From Haliclystus octoradiatus (lineage: Eukaryota > Cnidaria > Staurozoa > Stauromedusae > Haliclystidae): a stretch of DNA of 64,000 bases. Below the pieces are notes generated by a model. The model worked only from the letters and a program-made list of their open reading frames with translations, had not been told where the DNA came from and made no database searches. Shown here piece by piece: positions 1-14,700 of the stretch. A program made the position numbers and the translations under genes. The stretch covers positions 24,284,430 to 24,348,429 of the forward strand of contig OU744450.1 in assembly GCA_916610825.1 (NCBI GenBank). Direction: 5' to 3'. How positions within the stretch are numbered: the first letter of the stretch is position 1; each line of letters starts with the position of its first letter.

Positions 1-818
1 TCTGTGACAGTGTACAAAATAATATTCCTTATAGCAGTTCCATATCTACCTCATCCATTGCCATCATGGCAGTAACTACCTGCTCCTGAATGGGGGTATT
101 TCCAATGTTACCTTACAAATGGGCGTGATAGATACTCGAATGGAATTTTCAGTATTTCAATACCTTCATAATTGTAAGATTTGCAATTTTACTTCGCAAA
201 ATTTCCAGAATTTGTTCTCCAGATACTTATGGGGGCAGGTTGTCGCATGTCCCCAAGGGGTTAAGGCCGTTATAATCATGATTCCTATTTGTTTTAATGA
301 TCTTTGATGGAGAAATCCATGTACAGATATTCCTTATCATTTACAAGTATTAGATTATGTTATCCGTACTTTAACTAAATAGAACCTTACCTCCAAATCA
401 ATAATTCTAATAATGAAAGTAGGTAGGTGATCGACCTTTCTGATTATGATGTTATCATTTTTCACAGAAGTTTCAACGTTCGCGTATAATCGATTAGTAT
501 AATATAGATGCTTAAGCTCTTTTATTAACTGGCCCTTCAATTAATCAAAAATCTGTGAATGAAACATTTGAGATACTTCGATGAGATTGGGGGATTTCAC
601 GAGCCTTCAATCCCGTTTACATGTTCTGACATCACTCTCCGACGTCTCATGGCATAGCACTCGTGCTCAGTATATTAATTAACCATTAATGTACAGAAAA
701 TTGTAGAATAAGTGTCAAAAATGAAACATGCTAGAATTACGCTATTTCAAGTTTCATACCAAAAGGTGATTTATTTAAAAAAACGTTGTATAAAGTTTTC
801 ATTTTCTTTGTTTTTCAG
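1..818 (+). other. Cav2 intron (5' end outside the window)
   Basis: AT-rich sequence with no recognised gene or repeat. By homology it separates the IS1 exon from the IS2 exon at 819. Confidence 0.6.
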
Positions 819-3800
819 CTTCGAATTGAATACTACTTATTAGGAATATTCTGTTTTGAAGCGGTTGTAAAAATAACAGCTATGGGATTTGTATTACATC
901 CAGAATCTTATCTTAGAAGTGGCTGGAATGTCATTGATTTTCTTGTCGTTGTTACTGGGTAAGTTTGCTTTTATACGAAGGAAAGACACATAAATGATCT
1001 AAAAGGTATGGTTTTTAGGATATACGCAGAGTAAATGTTAGATTCTTTAAAAAAATATTGTTAACAAATGTTTTAATTTACGTCCAACTTTTAAGATTTT
1101 TTGACTCGCAAGATACTCCCAGCTGGCACGATCCTTATATTCTTTGATCTTGAGACAACCCATCGTTAGCGCTTCGATTTAGAATATATCCTTTGACCTT
1201 GAGATCAACAATGAATATCTCTTACCCTTCAAGCTATGCGCTAATTACCATAAGCCTAATGGCTAATTCTGCCTGATCAACTTCTTCTTCAGTGGGAGTT
1301 AATCTCTGGCTAACAGTCATATTCCCCTTGAAATTTCGGTTATCATTCTTTATCTTAGTTATAAACACTACAATATATAGTTCAAAGTTTATCCTATAGA
1401 GATGCGTACCACTTGTATCACACAAGATAATGAATTACCCAATAGGTGGCAGTTTTGATCTGTTTGTCAGAACGACGCTACTGTGACTTTTTAAGATTTT
1501 TGACAAAAGCTGGAAGATTAGATATTCAATTAGAGCGGCACTAAGATCGTGAACAATTGATTTCATAATAAATGGAACGAAAACCAATGTAGCAATCAAT
1601 AATTAATTGGCCACAGACACATTAATAAATCTAATTTTTGTAATAATATGTTATTAAAAAACATGTTTTTTTAGTCTTCACAAACTTAATTAATTGATTG
1701 CCTCTCAAACTTGTAAGTATACAAATAACAAATAAGCGTCTGCTTTTTGCATAAAAATTGAACAGTTTAAAAAATACTTATCCTAAACTCTTTAACTAGA
1801 TTCCAGCTTATGATCAAAATAACAACATTTTATTATCTTATTTTGAAGAAAAGCTTTTATATCCCCATTATAACTACAAGCTAATTTGCTAAAAAAACTA
1901 CCAACACCAAAACCATGAAAATTACATGAAAGCGTCATGAATACACTATGAATTTGTAAAAAAGTGAAAACTACAACTTTTTTAAGCCATGAAAAAGTTT
2001 GAAAACCATGAAAACATCCATATTCACAATATTAAAATATGAAAATTTCATGAAAATGCCATGAAAACGCCATGAAATTTCATACATTTTCCCATGGTTT
2101 TGGTGTCAGTATTCTTAACCTGTATGTATATGCATGTTTTGTCATAACCCTATTTGGACTGGTACATTATACAGTGATGAGATGAAGCATTTTACAACAA
2201 TTTTGTGTTCTATAAGGGCTGAAACGAATACAAAATATCGAGCTTTTAAAATTTTATAATATTATATTTTCATTTCTCATAGTATTGTTACATTGCCAAA
2301 TTTTCTGATTGGTCCTGGTGGTCCAAATATTAAATCATTGCGAGCAATTCGTGTTCTTCGTCCTTTGAAATTAATATCTGGAATACCAAGTAAGATTTTA
2401 TTTGATCATTATTATTCCGACATTGAGTTTATGTTTTCTGCACATTTTCCAACACAGGAACATGTATATTTTAATGTAGCATATAGATTTTTTTTATTTG
2501 AGAAATATTCTAATCAGAATAATAAGATTTTAAGAAAATTTGTACTTAAAATAAGAAAATGTTTCCTTGTTTTATGCTCAGGTTTTTGTTTAAGAATGCA
2601 TTTCTTGTTTGAAGCACACGCACAATTATCTGTTTAGACGAATTTGGAAAATGCTGCATATATATAATTATTAGAAGTAAGGCAAGCAAATAAAAGTCGA
2701 TTTAAAATGTATTGCAAATCAAAGAAGATTTATTATTTCTAAATAATTTGTAAATCGCAATTTCGTGCTCTTTAAAAATAAACCCATTATAATAAATTGA
2801 TCTTTATCTCGTTTGATGTAATCTACGTTTCAATTTTGAATATAATCTACTTTGCATAATTATTAATTAATCATATTCTATTCAGAGAAACATATATCAG
2901 GTAGAAAAATCACGAAATTTTTACATGATTTGCATTGGTTGCTCTGTGGCCTCTGCGCGGGAGGCCTGGGTTCAATTCCATGTCGATGCAAACAAGCAAA
3001 TCGTTCGTAATCGTTCCTATAGTATTCGTTTGTATGTAGATTTGGATGTCCTCCAATAAGCAAGTACTTGGGTTTACGAGTTGGCTCTCATTCATTGCCG
3101 ACTGTGTTAAATGTAATATTATTTATATCGATTATCTTCCTCATTGTAAAATTAAGCGGTCACATATCTCTTTGATAAAACGCATGCTGAGTAATCCATG
3201 GAGTTACAAAAATGCCAGATTTGCCAGCAGCCAGATAAATATGAACTTTTTAAAATTACAATCATAGTTAGATGTATGTATGATCCAGAGGCATGGATAG
3301 TTTTAATTTCATTGTGTAGTTAAAAGCTAATTTGCCTGCCACAATGTTATAACTCATTCAAGTTTTTCGAAATATACTTTTGAAACTGGCCTCCTTAACT
3401 TGGAGTACAATTTTTTAGAATTCCTTAATTTGTTCTTAAATTTCCATCATCTGAGCCTCACCGTTCTTGTATTTCACTTCAGCATGATTATAGATGTATT
3501 GCACTTATTCTAAGCATATTACCGTATTGTAAATTTGTTTATGAAAACTCATTTGAAAATGTAAAAATTTTCTATTTTTCCTTATACGGTGACTCAGTAA
3601 ATTGCACAAATAAAAGTGTTTTGCCGGAAATTTCCTAACACATCAATGAACCAATCAGATTGTATTGACATGACGTCATATCTTATTACTTGGTTTCCAA
3701 TACTGGGAAATGGGTATTTCAGACAAACTAAATTATTCTAAATTATGTGAAGCTGAAATTTCAGAAGAGGTTTGTGCATAAGGATTAAAAAGCCTGCTAG

Positions 3801-6800
3801 GTACACCGAGTTGCAATTGTCTATCAGAGATATACAATTCATTTATATTGAAAATGGTTGAGAATATCGCAAAAACCTGCGGCAAACACACATACACAGA
3901 GACATTTGCATTTGGTATAGATTTATCTTGAACACTGCTAACAGCCTACGTTCTGAACTTGATATACTATTTCCAAGTATTAGTTGATTGAAAACTTAAT
4001 ACTAACAAAATTAGAGAGACTGTAGTTTATTTGGTATCATCTGGAAATTGTCGACTGAGGAACCATAGTCGTATTTTTCGCGTTAATCGAATCTGTAGAC
4101 TGAAAAAATAACTAACTAATTTGAGCTTTAAACTTGATGAAAACATAATAGAATGACGTCGTTCCTTAAAAAAATTCACACAAGAATATTAATCGGCATA
4201 TATTCTCTGGAATATTTTATTAGTGCTTTCATCATTCTATAAAATTAATTAATTAATTAATGCACACAAGATTTCATTTATTTGAATTATTAATGTTCAT
4301 TTTGTAGACAGCCGTTTATATTTGTATGCATATTATCAGACAAAGCTGTGCATAATTCCAACTTATCACAATTTTAAATTTGACCGACGATAAAATTAAA
4401 GCGACAATGTTTTTCTTATTTAATGTTTAAAAGTGCTTGCTTGTATATCCAATGCTAGAAACAAGAGAAAATAGAAAACAGAACAAGAAATTACTTCTTA
4501 GATCAAAATATATAACAAAACCTATATACTTATATATATCAAATATATTTTGAAACAATTAATGGATAAATTATTTGCAAACGCTCTACTTCTCATCGAT
4601 GGTTTTAGGGATAAGAGAGCTCAGAACATAGCAAGGTTTTGCTTATATACGAATAATTCTTTCAATTTAAATTATTAACGCCTATGAAGCTATCTCACGG
4701 CATCAGAGTGGTAAAAACAAACCAGGACAAAAAACAATAAAACAATATTTTCAAAATGGCTGAACAAAACATATTAGACCTGTTCCACATGCCCCTATAC
4801 TCCACTTTACCAACGGCTGTTTCGTATAGAGTAGCGGAATAGTGGGCCTTGTGGAGCTAGGCTAAAAATATACCCGTCAATCTTAATTTTGGAATAACAG
4901 TCACAAATCTGGGCTGGTTATGTTTTAAGCCGACTAGATCACGGAAAATGTGAACTATTTGTATAATCACATTCAAATTATTATCCCTTTTCATTCATTT
5001 CGTTGTTTAATTAATTTCGATGCGACAAAATATATTGGGCAAAATTCCGGTGTAATCGAACTCGAATGAAAGCAATACTTGACGTAGTCACTTCTTTGGT
5101 CCGCGTCTACTGTATGTCTTTTTCAAGTTTGTATAGCTTTATGGAAATTATGTGTATCAATACCAAAAAGCATGTCTTATTTTCTTGCCATATTACTAAC
5201 TTGTAGAGGCTGGTCTGACTCGTGTTTGGCCCTTGCCAAGGAACTCATATATGAGAGACATTTCTGATATCGTAGCTCGTCAGGCATCGCTCCTAAAATC
5301 TTGCTAACCGTCAAGAACATCCCTTGAATCTTTATATAGCCATCAAGAGCAACTTGTAAACCGTTTGGAAAATAGATAATAAAAATAATTGGAAATTTTG
5401 GAATGACCTGACTTGAACTAGCATGAATTGCACATTAGTCAGACGCACTACCACTGTAATATGCCGACGAAAGTTGATGGAAGAGAAACGAATTCAAACT
5501 CAAACCCCGGACTCGTCCATGTTGTTATCACGTTATCGAACCCTAACCCTAACCAGGTGATCGAATGGCGATCTGTCTTGATCTAGTGTCGACTCACGTC
5601 TTGTGAGTTCCGCTCTTGATGGCTTACGGAAAAATAATTCGCGTTGCCAATATTTAGCTAGAAAACGTATATAAAAGCCAAGCAAATTGTGATACAACTG
5701 CAGACATAGATGTGTGATCGTAATGCATTTGCTCATTAATGACACCTGAATGTTCCAGAAAAGTGGCCCAGTTTTGTCAAATCTACAATCTGTGTAATGG
5801 TAAATAGTACAATAGAAAACGTCAACCAATGATAGGGGCTTTGATAATCAGGCAGTTGTGAAATAGTTCACAATGATATTTTGAATTACAGTAATTATAG
5901 AGCCAAAAATATTTGAAGTTATGCAACGGTAATATCTCCAGGCTCTTTTCATTTCTAACTGAGTTTAACTAATTATTCCCGGTGTACAATTCAACATATT
6001 TTCTGACTCTAATAATAGTTCAGAATATCATGGCAAATAATTCTAACCCATATGTTAATAATATTGATCTGAAATATGTAACCACTATACATCTATAACA
6101 GCAATATATAGCGGCAAACAAACAAGCAAACAAACAAAGAAACAAACAGACAGACAAACAATCAGGCAAACAAGTAAACAATTAAATCCATTTTATTTAT
6201 TATCGTGGCTAGATCAGGGGTAACTCAAGGACATTTTATGACTTTTGATTGCTGCTTTTATTTTTATTAAATTCTGTTTTCAACCGATTTTCAAATTTCT
6301 TTTAGCATCTGGTACCTTTATATATTTACTCAAATCTACCAGGCCTAAAATGAAAAATAAAGACGTTTTCCAATATTTAAACTGAACTTGATGGTAAACG
6401 TTTTATTTTTCTGTCTGACTAATATTTGGTTCAACAACTATTTTGTTTTTCATTTTATGCATAGTAGATCTGTAGTAATATACAAAGGTACCAGATGCAA
6501 ATAAAAATTTAAGGTCGGTTGAAAAAAGAATTTAATAAAAATAAAAGCAGCAGTCAGAAGTCATAAAAAGTTCTTAAGTTACCCCTGATCTAGCCACAAC
6601 CTTAAATTATTATTGTCCCGGCGGTGGCTCGTGATTTTCTGATGCCTTCTCGTTTTCTCCTCTTCTGCCCTTTAGTGCGCCATAAAGCTTTATAAATTCA
6701 TAGCTATCAAATAAAATCCTATTCAAAGTTTTAATTATGTAAAAATATTCAATCACTTATGAATTATTCTTCAAGTTATCTTGTATGTAATTCACATGTA

Positions 6801-8734
6801 TTATGCTGCTGTTATGCATAAATAAACAAGTCATTGATTTATTCCTGTAATAAGGAATTCTTTAGAAAATCACCTGCGAAGAATAATAGAGCCCTTATGT
6901 TGTGTAGCTGAATATGTTAAATGCAGATTTAACTTTTAATGTATTCTTTTGATTTGAAAGACTACAATAAATCTAATTCAAACAGTTTTTCATAGTCATA
7001 TTATCATTTTTTTTATTTATATAGGTCTCCAAGTTGTTATGACGTCGTTAGTTCGTGCAATGTTCCCGTTGTTACAAGTCTTATATTTGGTTGTGTTTGT
7101 CATTGTGATCTATGCTATTATTGGATTAGAATTTCTTAAAGGAAGATTGCATTATACGTGCTTTCAAGGCGACATAAGTAAGTTAATTCTTAATTAAAAT
7201 GTCACAATGGTCACATATGATACATTACGCTGCATTTAATATCAAACTCTCATTACAAGAAGTTTAAATTCTACTTCTTTGAAGCTTTCAAGACATCTTG
7301 TAAGAATAGTTTGCTTCATTCAATGCTTTACTTTATTCTTTCCAGAAAAACGATTGTATTTCTGTTTAAATCTCTCAAAGAAATCTTAAATAAAAAAAAA
7401 TCATTGCTGAACATTTTTGTGCGTGTGCTTCAATAAAATTGTGACACGCTTTATCGTACTATGTCATTTGATAAGACATGACTGAGCATAGAGGCCGCTA
7501 TCAGAGAACAGCCCGAACAACAGCCTCATTCCATAGCTACACTCGTGGTATTTTTCAAATTAGGAATGTCCACCAGCTGCAGCCTTGATGTCACATGACG
7601 GGATACATTTGCAATACTTTTAACACGGAGGACTTGCTAGGATAATCATATAGAAAAAAGTTTGATCAATGCAAGCATGTATAGTTGGCTGCAAGCCTGT
7701 TAAATGGAAAAAGTTTTTTTTGCGTATTTGTTGAATCGAAAGGCTGAAATCATCTGCTACGATGTCTCGTGATGTATGATGCCTCTCTCTAATCTCATCA
7801 CGCATCTCTCACGTGTCACTAAGAACTTCCAGCATTTCATGCATAATTGCTTAACAGGGCTTTTTCACATCAGCTATGTTGGTGTTGCTTAACAATACAT
7901 CCCGGTGTCACGGTCTTTTCAAAATACACCAGCAGGGTTATCAATTTTGTCTTTAAATGATTCTCGAGGGACTAAGCTCTGTAATTTTGTGTTTCTGGTA
8001 AAAATGTTTGTTATTTTCTTCTATCCTTTTTAGTGGAAACCAATCCTAAGCCTTGCGATTATAAAATTGATATAGAATATCATTTCGTTCATGGTAGATC
8101 ATGTCCAACAAATTACACATGTCAACGCTATTGGATTGGTCCATTTGAAGGCATTACGTCATATGATAATATATTTTTAGCTATGATTACTGTGTTTCAA
8201 TCTATAACAGAAGAAGGTTGGACAGATATTATGTATTTGGTAAGTATAAGTATAAGTAAGTACAAAATTTCTCTGTAATATATTATCAGCTATGTTGGTC
8301 TTTACGAGTCTTTATCTGGATTTATATTGATAAACACACAACACAATAATATTGATAGCATCAGAGAGATAAAACCTGCGATGAATAATTTAGTTTTACA
8401 AATAAATAGTGCATTCAAAACGCAAGCTCGGTTGCAAAGTCACCAGTTATCTTGTTGATTATTTGCTCTCATAGTGAAATACTTACAGAGTAGCAGTCTA
8501 TGCATAGCCTGGTTTCTATTCAGAATCGGGAGGAGCCGATCTACCAATACAGATAACATGTATATTACATGTCATCTATCATCGTTAGGATATCAACTAA
8601 CTTCTGTTTTCTATTATCTTTCAGACATTCCATTCAATTGACAAGAAAGGATACGTGTATAGTTTTTATTTTATTTCATTAATCGTTATTGGTTCATTTT
8701 TAATGCTAAACTTAGTTCTTGGAGTGTTGAGTGG
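819..8734 (+). CDS. Cav2 exons 1-5: repeat I, S2 to S6
   Basis: Exon 1 (819-958) encodes IS2-S3 ([27 protein letters not shown]). Exon 2 (2283-2389) holds the IS4 sensor ([18 protein letters not shown]). Exon 3 (7025-7177) holds the S4-S5 linker and S5 ([18 protein letters not shown]). Exon 4 (8034-8239) is the cysteine-rich turret and pore loop with the selectivity glutamate in ITEEGWTD. Exon 5 (8625-8734) is S6 ([13 protein letters not shown]). All are collinear with known Cav2 repeat I. The pore loop reads T-E-E-G-W where Cav1/Cav2 channels usually have T-M-E-G-W. The frame entering exon 1 is phase 0, so the missing upstream exon must end on a codon boundary. Confidence 0.95.
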
Positions 8735-11700
8735 GTGAGTGAGTGCATATACAATTATTAAATCAAGAATATTTACATTTACTTTTAAGGATTCATCGAT
8801 TAAGCTAATTGATTTGTTCTTGCTGTTTGCACTCTTCTCCAATCAAATAAGATTTCTATAGATAACTTGTGTTCGTTTCCATGATATCACCGCACAGTTC
8901 AAGTGACTAATGTTGTAGCATTTGTAAAATATTTTTATGTACCAGCAAGACAGGAAGATATGACGACGGATATATACTATAAATAGAATTAGTATGAATT
9001 CCAATCGGGTGATACAGTGCTTGCTCACATACATATCGTACCTATACCAACACACAAAAGTCCAAAACAATGAAAATACCACGAAAAGATCGATCAATAT
9101 TCACTATATTAGAATTTTTTATGGAAATTATGTGTATCAATACCTTGTGTATCAAGTAACAAGTTTCAAGTGCTTGCAGCTTTTTTTCACCGGGGTGGTT
9201 GGTTAAATTGGTTAGTATTTTGAAGCTTGTGTGCGTTTATAGCCGGATGCCCTTCTTCCTGACGCCAACCTATAGTGCTCCGGCCAGGGATTGAACCTGA
9301 GACCCTGCGGGCCGTGGTCCAACGCTCTAACCACTACACCAAGGCCGCAGAATGTGAAAATGGTATGAAAATGCCATGAAAACTCCATGAAATTTCCCGC
9401 GTTTTCGTGGTTTTGGTGTCAGTAGTAGGCTAAGATCGATTAATGTAAGGAAAAATGTCAGCCCAATCTGTAACATGAAGAGTGCAACATGATTTGCCAA
9501 ATTTATTTCTATGTTACTTTCATTCCCGTCTGCAGATACGTACTCACAGCAAACCTTTTCATTATGTGGAAGTAGGACATAAACCACGTGATTTAAGAGC
9601 ATTGAAATTATATTTGTCTATACCCAAGTTGAAAATAATTTATGCCCTATTTTAGTGAATTTGCAAAGGAGAGACAAAAGGTAGAAAATCGCCGAATGTT
9701 TTTGAAGCTAAGACAAGAAAGACAAATTGAGAGAATCTGTGAAGGTTATATGGATTGGATAATAAAAGGAGGTTAGTGTTGACCAAATGTAAATAGCTAT
9801 ATAACTAACAAGAGACAAATAAAGTCTTGGCCTCGTCTCGGCTACACAGGTCTTTATAAAGGCTTCCATATTTTCTTATCGTATATTTTGTGGGTCTTTT
9901 ACAGAGGATATACTTGTAAAGGAAAGTGAGCGTGAAGGGCCGAAAGAACCTGGCAACGAGGATCCACACGACATCATACTTAATCCAGCTGTTGTTTTCA
10001 CAGCGAATCAATACAGATTCAACACGAGAACACATAGGTAAGAAGAGCTGTACATTGTCTATATACTGTGAAGTTTTGTTCAGTCTGCTGTACATCGTTA
10101 AAGCCAGGGAAAGGGATAGCATCATTGGTCCGATTTTCAAATCCTTCGAATATCCTTGTCGTTTAGCCACTTCAAGATCATCCAAAAATGACCATCAAAA
10201 ATATCCAAATTAATTTCTTATCAGAACGTCTTCTACTCCCCTTTCGCTCGATTTTATTGGAACCTATCGAACTTTATTCTATGGTAAGATAAAAAAAAAA
10301 ATAGCAATGGAAGTGACGCGAACCGACGCGACACCCTTCTATAACATAATCCAATTCCAATTTTCTGACACAGAAGGCTGGCACTTCCGGCATGGCTCAG
10401 CTGATTAAACTTTTCACACAAAGAAATATTACCTCGGCTAGATGAAAGTAGCATTTGCTTAATAGTTGCTCAAATTCAATGTTGAGCTCGTGTAGAGCAT
10501 TTACTTTACAGTTGTTCAGCTTCGATGTTCTGCTCGTGTAGAGAACTTGTTGGTTTTATTTAGCCACCAGCGTAATGTTTGCTCAACAAGTGATCTACAC
10601 AAGCTCAATAATATAGATCCAATGTTGAAAACTTGTTGTGTTCATTTACCAGGGCTTTTTCTGTCATAACTGATCCCAGATGCAGTCTTTCATACACTTT
10701 CAAACACTAATAGTAATGTAATTCTAACTAATCAATTAAAGTTTTATAGAAAAATCAAAGATAACTTTAACAAGGATAACTATTTAAATCTAGAAGATTC
10801 TGCGTCCCGAAACGCTATAACAAAATTAAGAATCATTGCCCATAACCTAAGAATTCAAACTGGGCGTTATAACAGTGAATCGCATGAATCAAGGGTATGT
10901 TTGTTTTGTGGCAGGGGAAAGATTGATGTTGAATCCCATTTAGAACAACGTTCCCAATTTTACAGTCAGGTTGAAATGCTCATTCCAAACTTTACCTATA
11001 TGGCATCAATTGAAAATTAAACCTTCTTGTCAATCATGAATGTCTAGAGTTATATGACTACCTTACCTTGGCTGCTTTCTTTTTTTCCTGCAAAATTGGT
11101 ACCAATAGTTTGCCATGAAGTATGACAGTGTTAGTTATGTAATTTATTAAGTCAATTGCAAAATTACATATTTCAAAATTAATTTCTCATACATCTTGTA
11201 ATCTCCAATAACTTAATAACTGTATATAATCCGTAATGATGACAGTCATCAAAGTTAACTATCTATATAAATTATTCAAGCATTTATGCCATCTACCAGA
11301 CACTAAGACTGGTGTTATAATAAACAAACAAACATCCACCATCATACAATCTACTCATTTGATGTTCGAGCAGGTCAATGGTAAATTCACCTTTGTGGAT
11401 TGGTACAAGATAAACCATTAAAACTGTAGCACAGATGCTCTACCATCTGGCCTAGTCCTTATAAAAGATTGTGAGATAATTCAATTTCGAAGGTCTGCCA
11501 AACAAAATATACTTATGCATTCCAGATGGACGATAAATAATTAAATTTAACATAATGTTTCCAGTCGTCTTTATACTGTAATTCATATAAGATCCAGGAC
11601 TGGATTATACCTCCTGCTTTTTACCTGGCTGAAAAGCAAATCTACACCATGTGTGCGGTCGTATAAAAACGTAACTAATTACAAGGGCAGGCCCATTTGA

Positions 11701-14700
11701 TTATTATATCGTTATCCATAGAATTAGTCCAGATTTGTTCACCATGACATTCTGAATATTAGGAGGATCAGCTCAGATGGTAGAGCAACCGGACTTCATA
11801 TCTGATTTACTGTTTTTCAAATCCATCGAATTTCAACACATCCTTGACTTTATCTGAACTTCAAATGAGTACCATATTTTGACGGCAGAGGTGATGGACC
11901 GGAGAATTGAATTATGAAGGGCTGCTATTTACAGGCCGAAGAATGGATAACGACATGGATTTTGAAGGATTTATATGTCGCGCAAATGCTGTTGTCGTTC
12001 CCCCAGAGCTTTGATGTAGATGTCAGGACTTTGGATCCATTAACGACTAACCAGACTCTCATGTGAAACATTTTTCAAGCTCCACCGGTTTGTGGATAAA
12101 TAATGAAAAAACTAGTTGAGTTCGGATGCTCTGTCACACTTAAAAAAATTATAAAAATTTGCAATTGAATAAATACAAATCAATTATAAATATATTTAAA
12201 AATACATTGTAAATATACAAATAACATCCATTATACTATACTTAACAAGCAATTAGCTGTGGTAGATGTCTTCTAAGCTATCTTGTATGGTATTTTTGAA
12301 AATTAACAAGAAATTAACATGTAAGCTTTTAGAATGACCATATTTGCATCTTTTGTTGGTATTTCAGAAAACATCGGTACTCAAGGATAAAAAGGTGGAT
12401 CAAAATGTCGAGAATAAAACTTCGCTCTGTTGTAAAAAGTAATACCTTCTATTGGTTGGTTATATTAATTGTATTCTTAAATACATTTGTGGCTGGTACA
12501 AGTTTCTATAATCAACCGCAATGGCTCACAGATTTCCAAGGTTTGAATAAATGTCCGATTTTTCAAATAAAATTACTTCATAAACTGTAATCCTCAGATT
12601 CAAATGAATCCAGGAATAAACCTGGAGACAGACAGCTAAGTTGGTCACTATAAGCTTCTACTCCTGGATTATAGAAATAACCAAGTTCTGGCAAAATTAA
12701 ATAAGTAGGAAATTGTATATTGTTCAGTAGTAGTTTTTATTTGATTCAATGTAAAAATGTTCTTGTTTTGTATGGATAGACCTTACTTATGTTGATAACT
12801 TGAACGTTTGATTTCGAGGGCAGAAGTGCTTGGAAATTGGAAATCAACTAAACAGAAATCCAGTTTTTCAAAATTATCACAATCTGTCTTTCTAAAAACG
12901 TTCTACAAGTTTTCTGCAAACATTCAACAAACGTAACGTTCTACAGACTTTCAACAAACTTTCTACAAACTTTCAACAAGCTTTCTACAAACTTTCAACA
13001 AACTTTCTACAGACTTTCTACAAACTTTCTACAGACTTTCTACAAGCTTTCTACAGTCTTTCTACAAAATTTTCAACAAACTTTCTACAGACTTTCTACA
13101 AACTTTCTACAAACTTTCTACAAAATTTCTGCAAACTTTCTACAAACTTTCTACAAACTTTCTTCAGACTTTCTACAAGCTTTCTAAAAACTTTCTACAA
13201 ACTCTCTACAATTCACCCTGAGTGGGTTTTGTTGTGGATAATTTGAAATTAATTGATTGAAGCAAAAAGTTGAGAATTGAAAATGTTGATCTTGAAATTG
13301 TTTATTTTTAGAAACATCTGAAATAGTCTTCATTGGAATATTTACATTGGAATTATTATTAAAACTATATGGACTTGGTATTCGAATGTACTTTGCATCG
13401 ATGTTCAATACATTTGATTGTATTGTAAGTTAAATTATGTGTTGTGTGTATTATGCTATACTTATATCATATTGCTAAAATCTAATTCTTGCAAGAATAT
13501 TTCTGTTGTTTCCAGTCTGTAATTTCACTTGTTTTGAACCGAAACTATTCTTGTTTTGAGCAACAATATCTTGATTTAAGCAAAAAATGACTGTTCATAT
13601 CCAGTCTGTAAGCGATTCGGATTTGCAAGGCACAAGAACGCTTTAAATATGTACATGGACAATATATTTTGCTTAAAACAAGACATTTGCGAATCAAAAT
13701 AAGTGGAGCAGACTGACATATTCACATGGTATATATATAGTTATAAATGTCTCAGCCGCGTTGTGTGGTTAATTTTGGCTGAGGAGAACTATCATTGACG
13801 TTAAATGAAATATGAAAAACTCGTGAATTTTAATATCAAACAATATAATAGAAATAAAAACAATAGAAACTCGACGCAATGAAGCATGTCGTAGCAGATT
13901 GTCAGTTCCAAAACGCAAAACAAAATCAGTGTGTAAAATGACATTTTCTGTCGATGCGCAAAGAAAAGGAAACATTTCGAAAAAACAAAACCCGTTAGGT
14001 AGATCTATTTGCAAATATTTATCAGATGATATGCTATTTGATTCATTTGGTTTTAAAATGGCCGAGAAAATCGTGAAAAACCACCCACCACAAATACATG
14101 TGACAAGTAGAAAAATGCATTTAACTTTATTGGTGTCCAAACATCAATATAGCCCTCCTTGCTTATATGCAGAGTAGTATAGAAGTTAATTCAAAGAGCT
14201 TCATCTTTGTAATGTTTGTGAATAAAACAATCGGATGAGAACTTTCGCAAGAAACTCTGAGGAAAACGTCTTATCTTTGACTAAACTTCTAAAAATACTT
14301 ATATATTTTTAGTACGCTGATCTGTAATATATTACTGAAGTATATTGTTATTCTTGCTTAACTTAAGTAGCAAATGGCCTTCCTTAGCAGATAAAGTTAC
14401 TGATTTTTAGTAGAGACGCCCTCAAAACAAGAAAGTTGTTAGTTATTTAATAATCAAACAAAAGTAATGCTGATGCTTATTTCAAATGACAATTTGTGGC
14501 AATCATTTCATATCCCTACAATGCGATTGCCTGCAAATAATATTTCAATATTGATTAAAGCTACTTCTGAAGATAATAGGATTAAGATAGGATAGGATTT
14601 ACCCGCATAATATAAAAATTTTAAATACATCCAGGTAGCGCAACACTGTTGCAAGTATATAGCTTGTGTGCTAGCCACTAAAACTACTCTAAAAGTGGTG

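Larger units (their letters stand above)
2390..7024 (+). other. Cav2 intron between IS4 and IS5 exons
   Basis: Holds the tRNA-like fragment (2930-3070), a foldback relative (5781-6065), the AAAC run and the foldback element at 6205-6597. 3100-5780 has nothing I can name apart from a 25-bp string (atggaaattatgtgtatcaa at about 5143) repeated at about 9121. Confidence 0.6.

Noticed and set aside
5405-5475. tRNA-like sequence on the minus strand
   Set aside because: Stems do not pair and there is no stop run; too decayed to call.
5539-5554. Telomere-like ccctaaccctaacc
   Set aside because: Only about two units; too short to be an interstitial telomere or a chromosome end.
12893-13208. CRISPR-like array
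   Set aside because: Short direct repeats without spacers; a minisatellite in a eukaryotic intron.
13899-14177. Open frame of 92 codons on the plus strand (basic, Lys-rich), overlapping another on the minus strand
   Set aside because: No recognised domain, no splice logic, lies inside a Cav2 intron and is within chance length for this composition.
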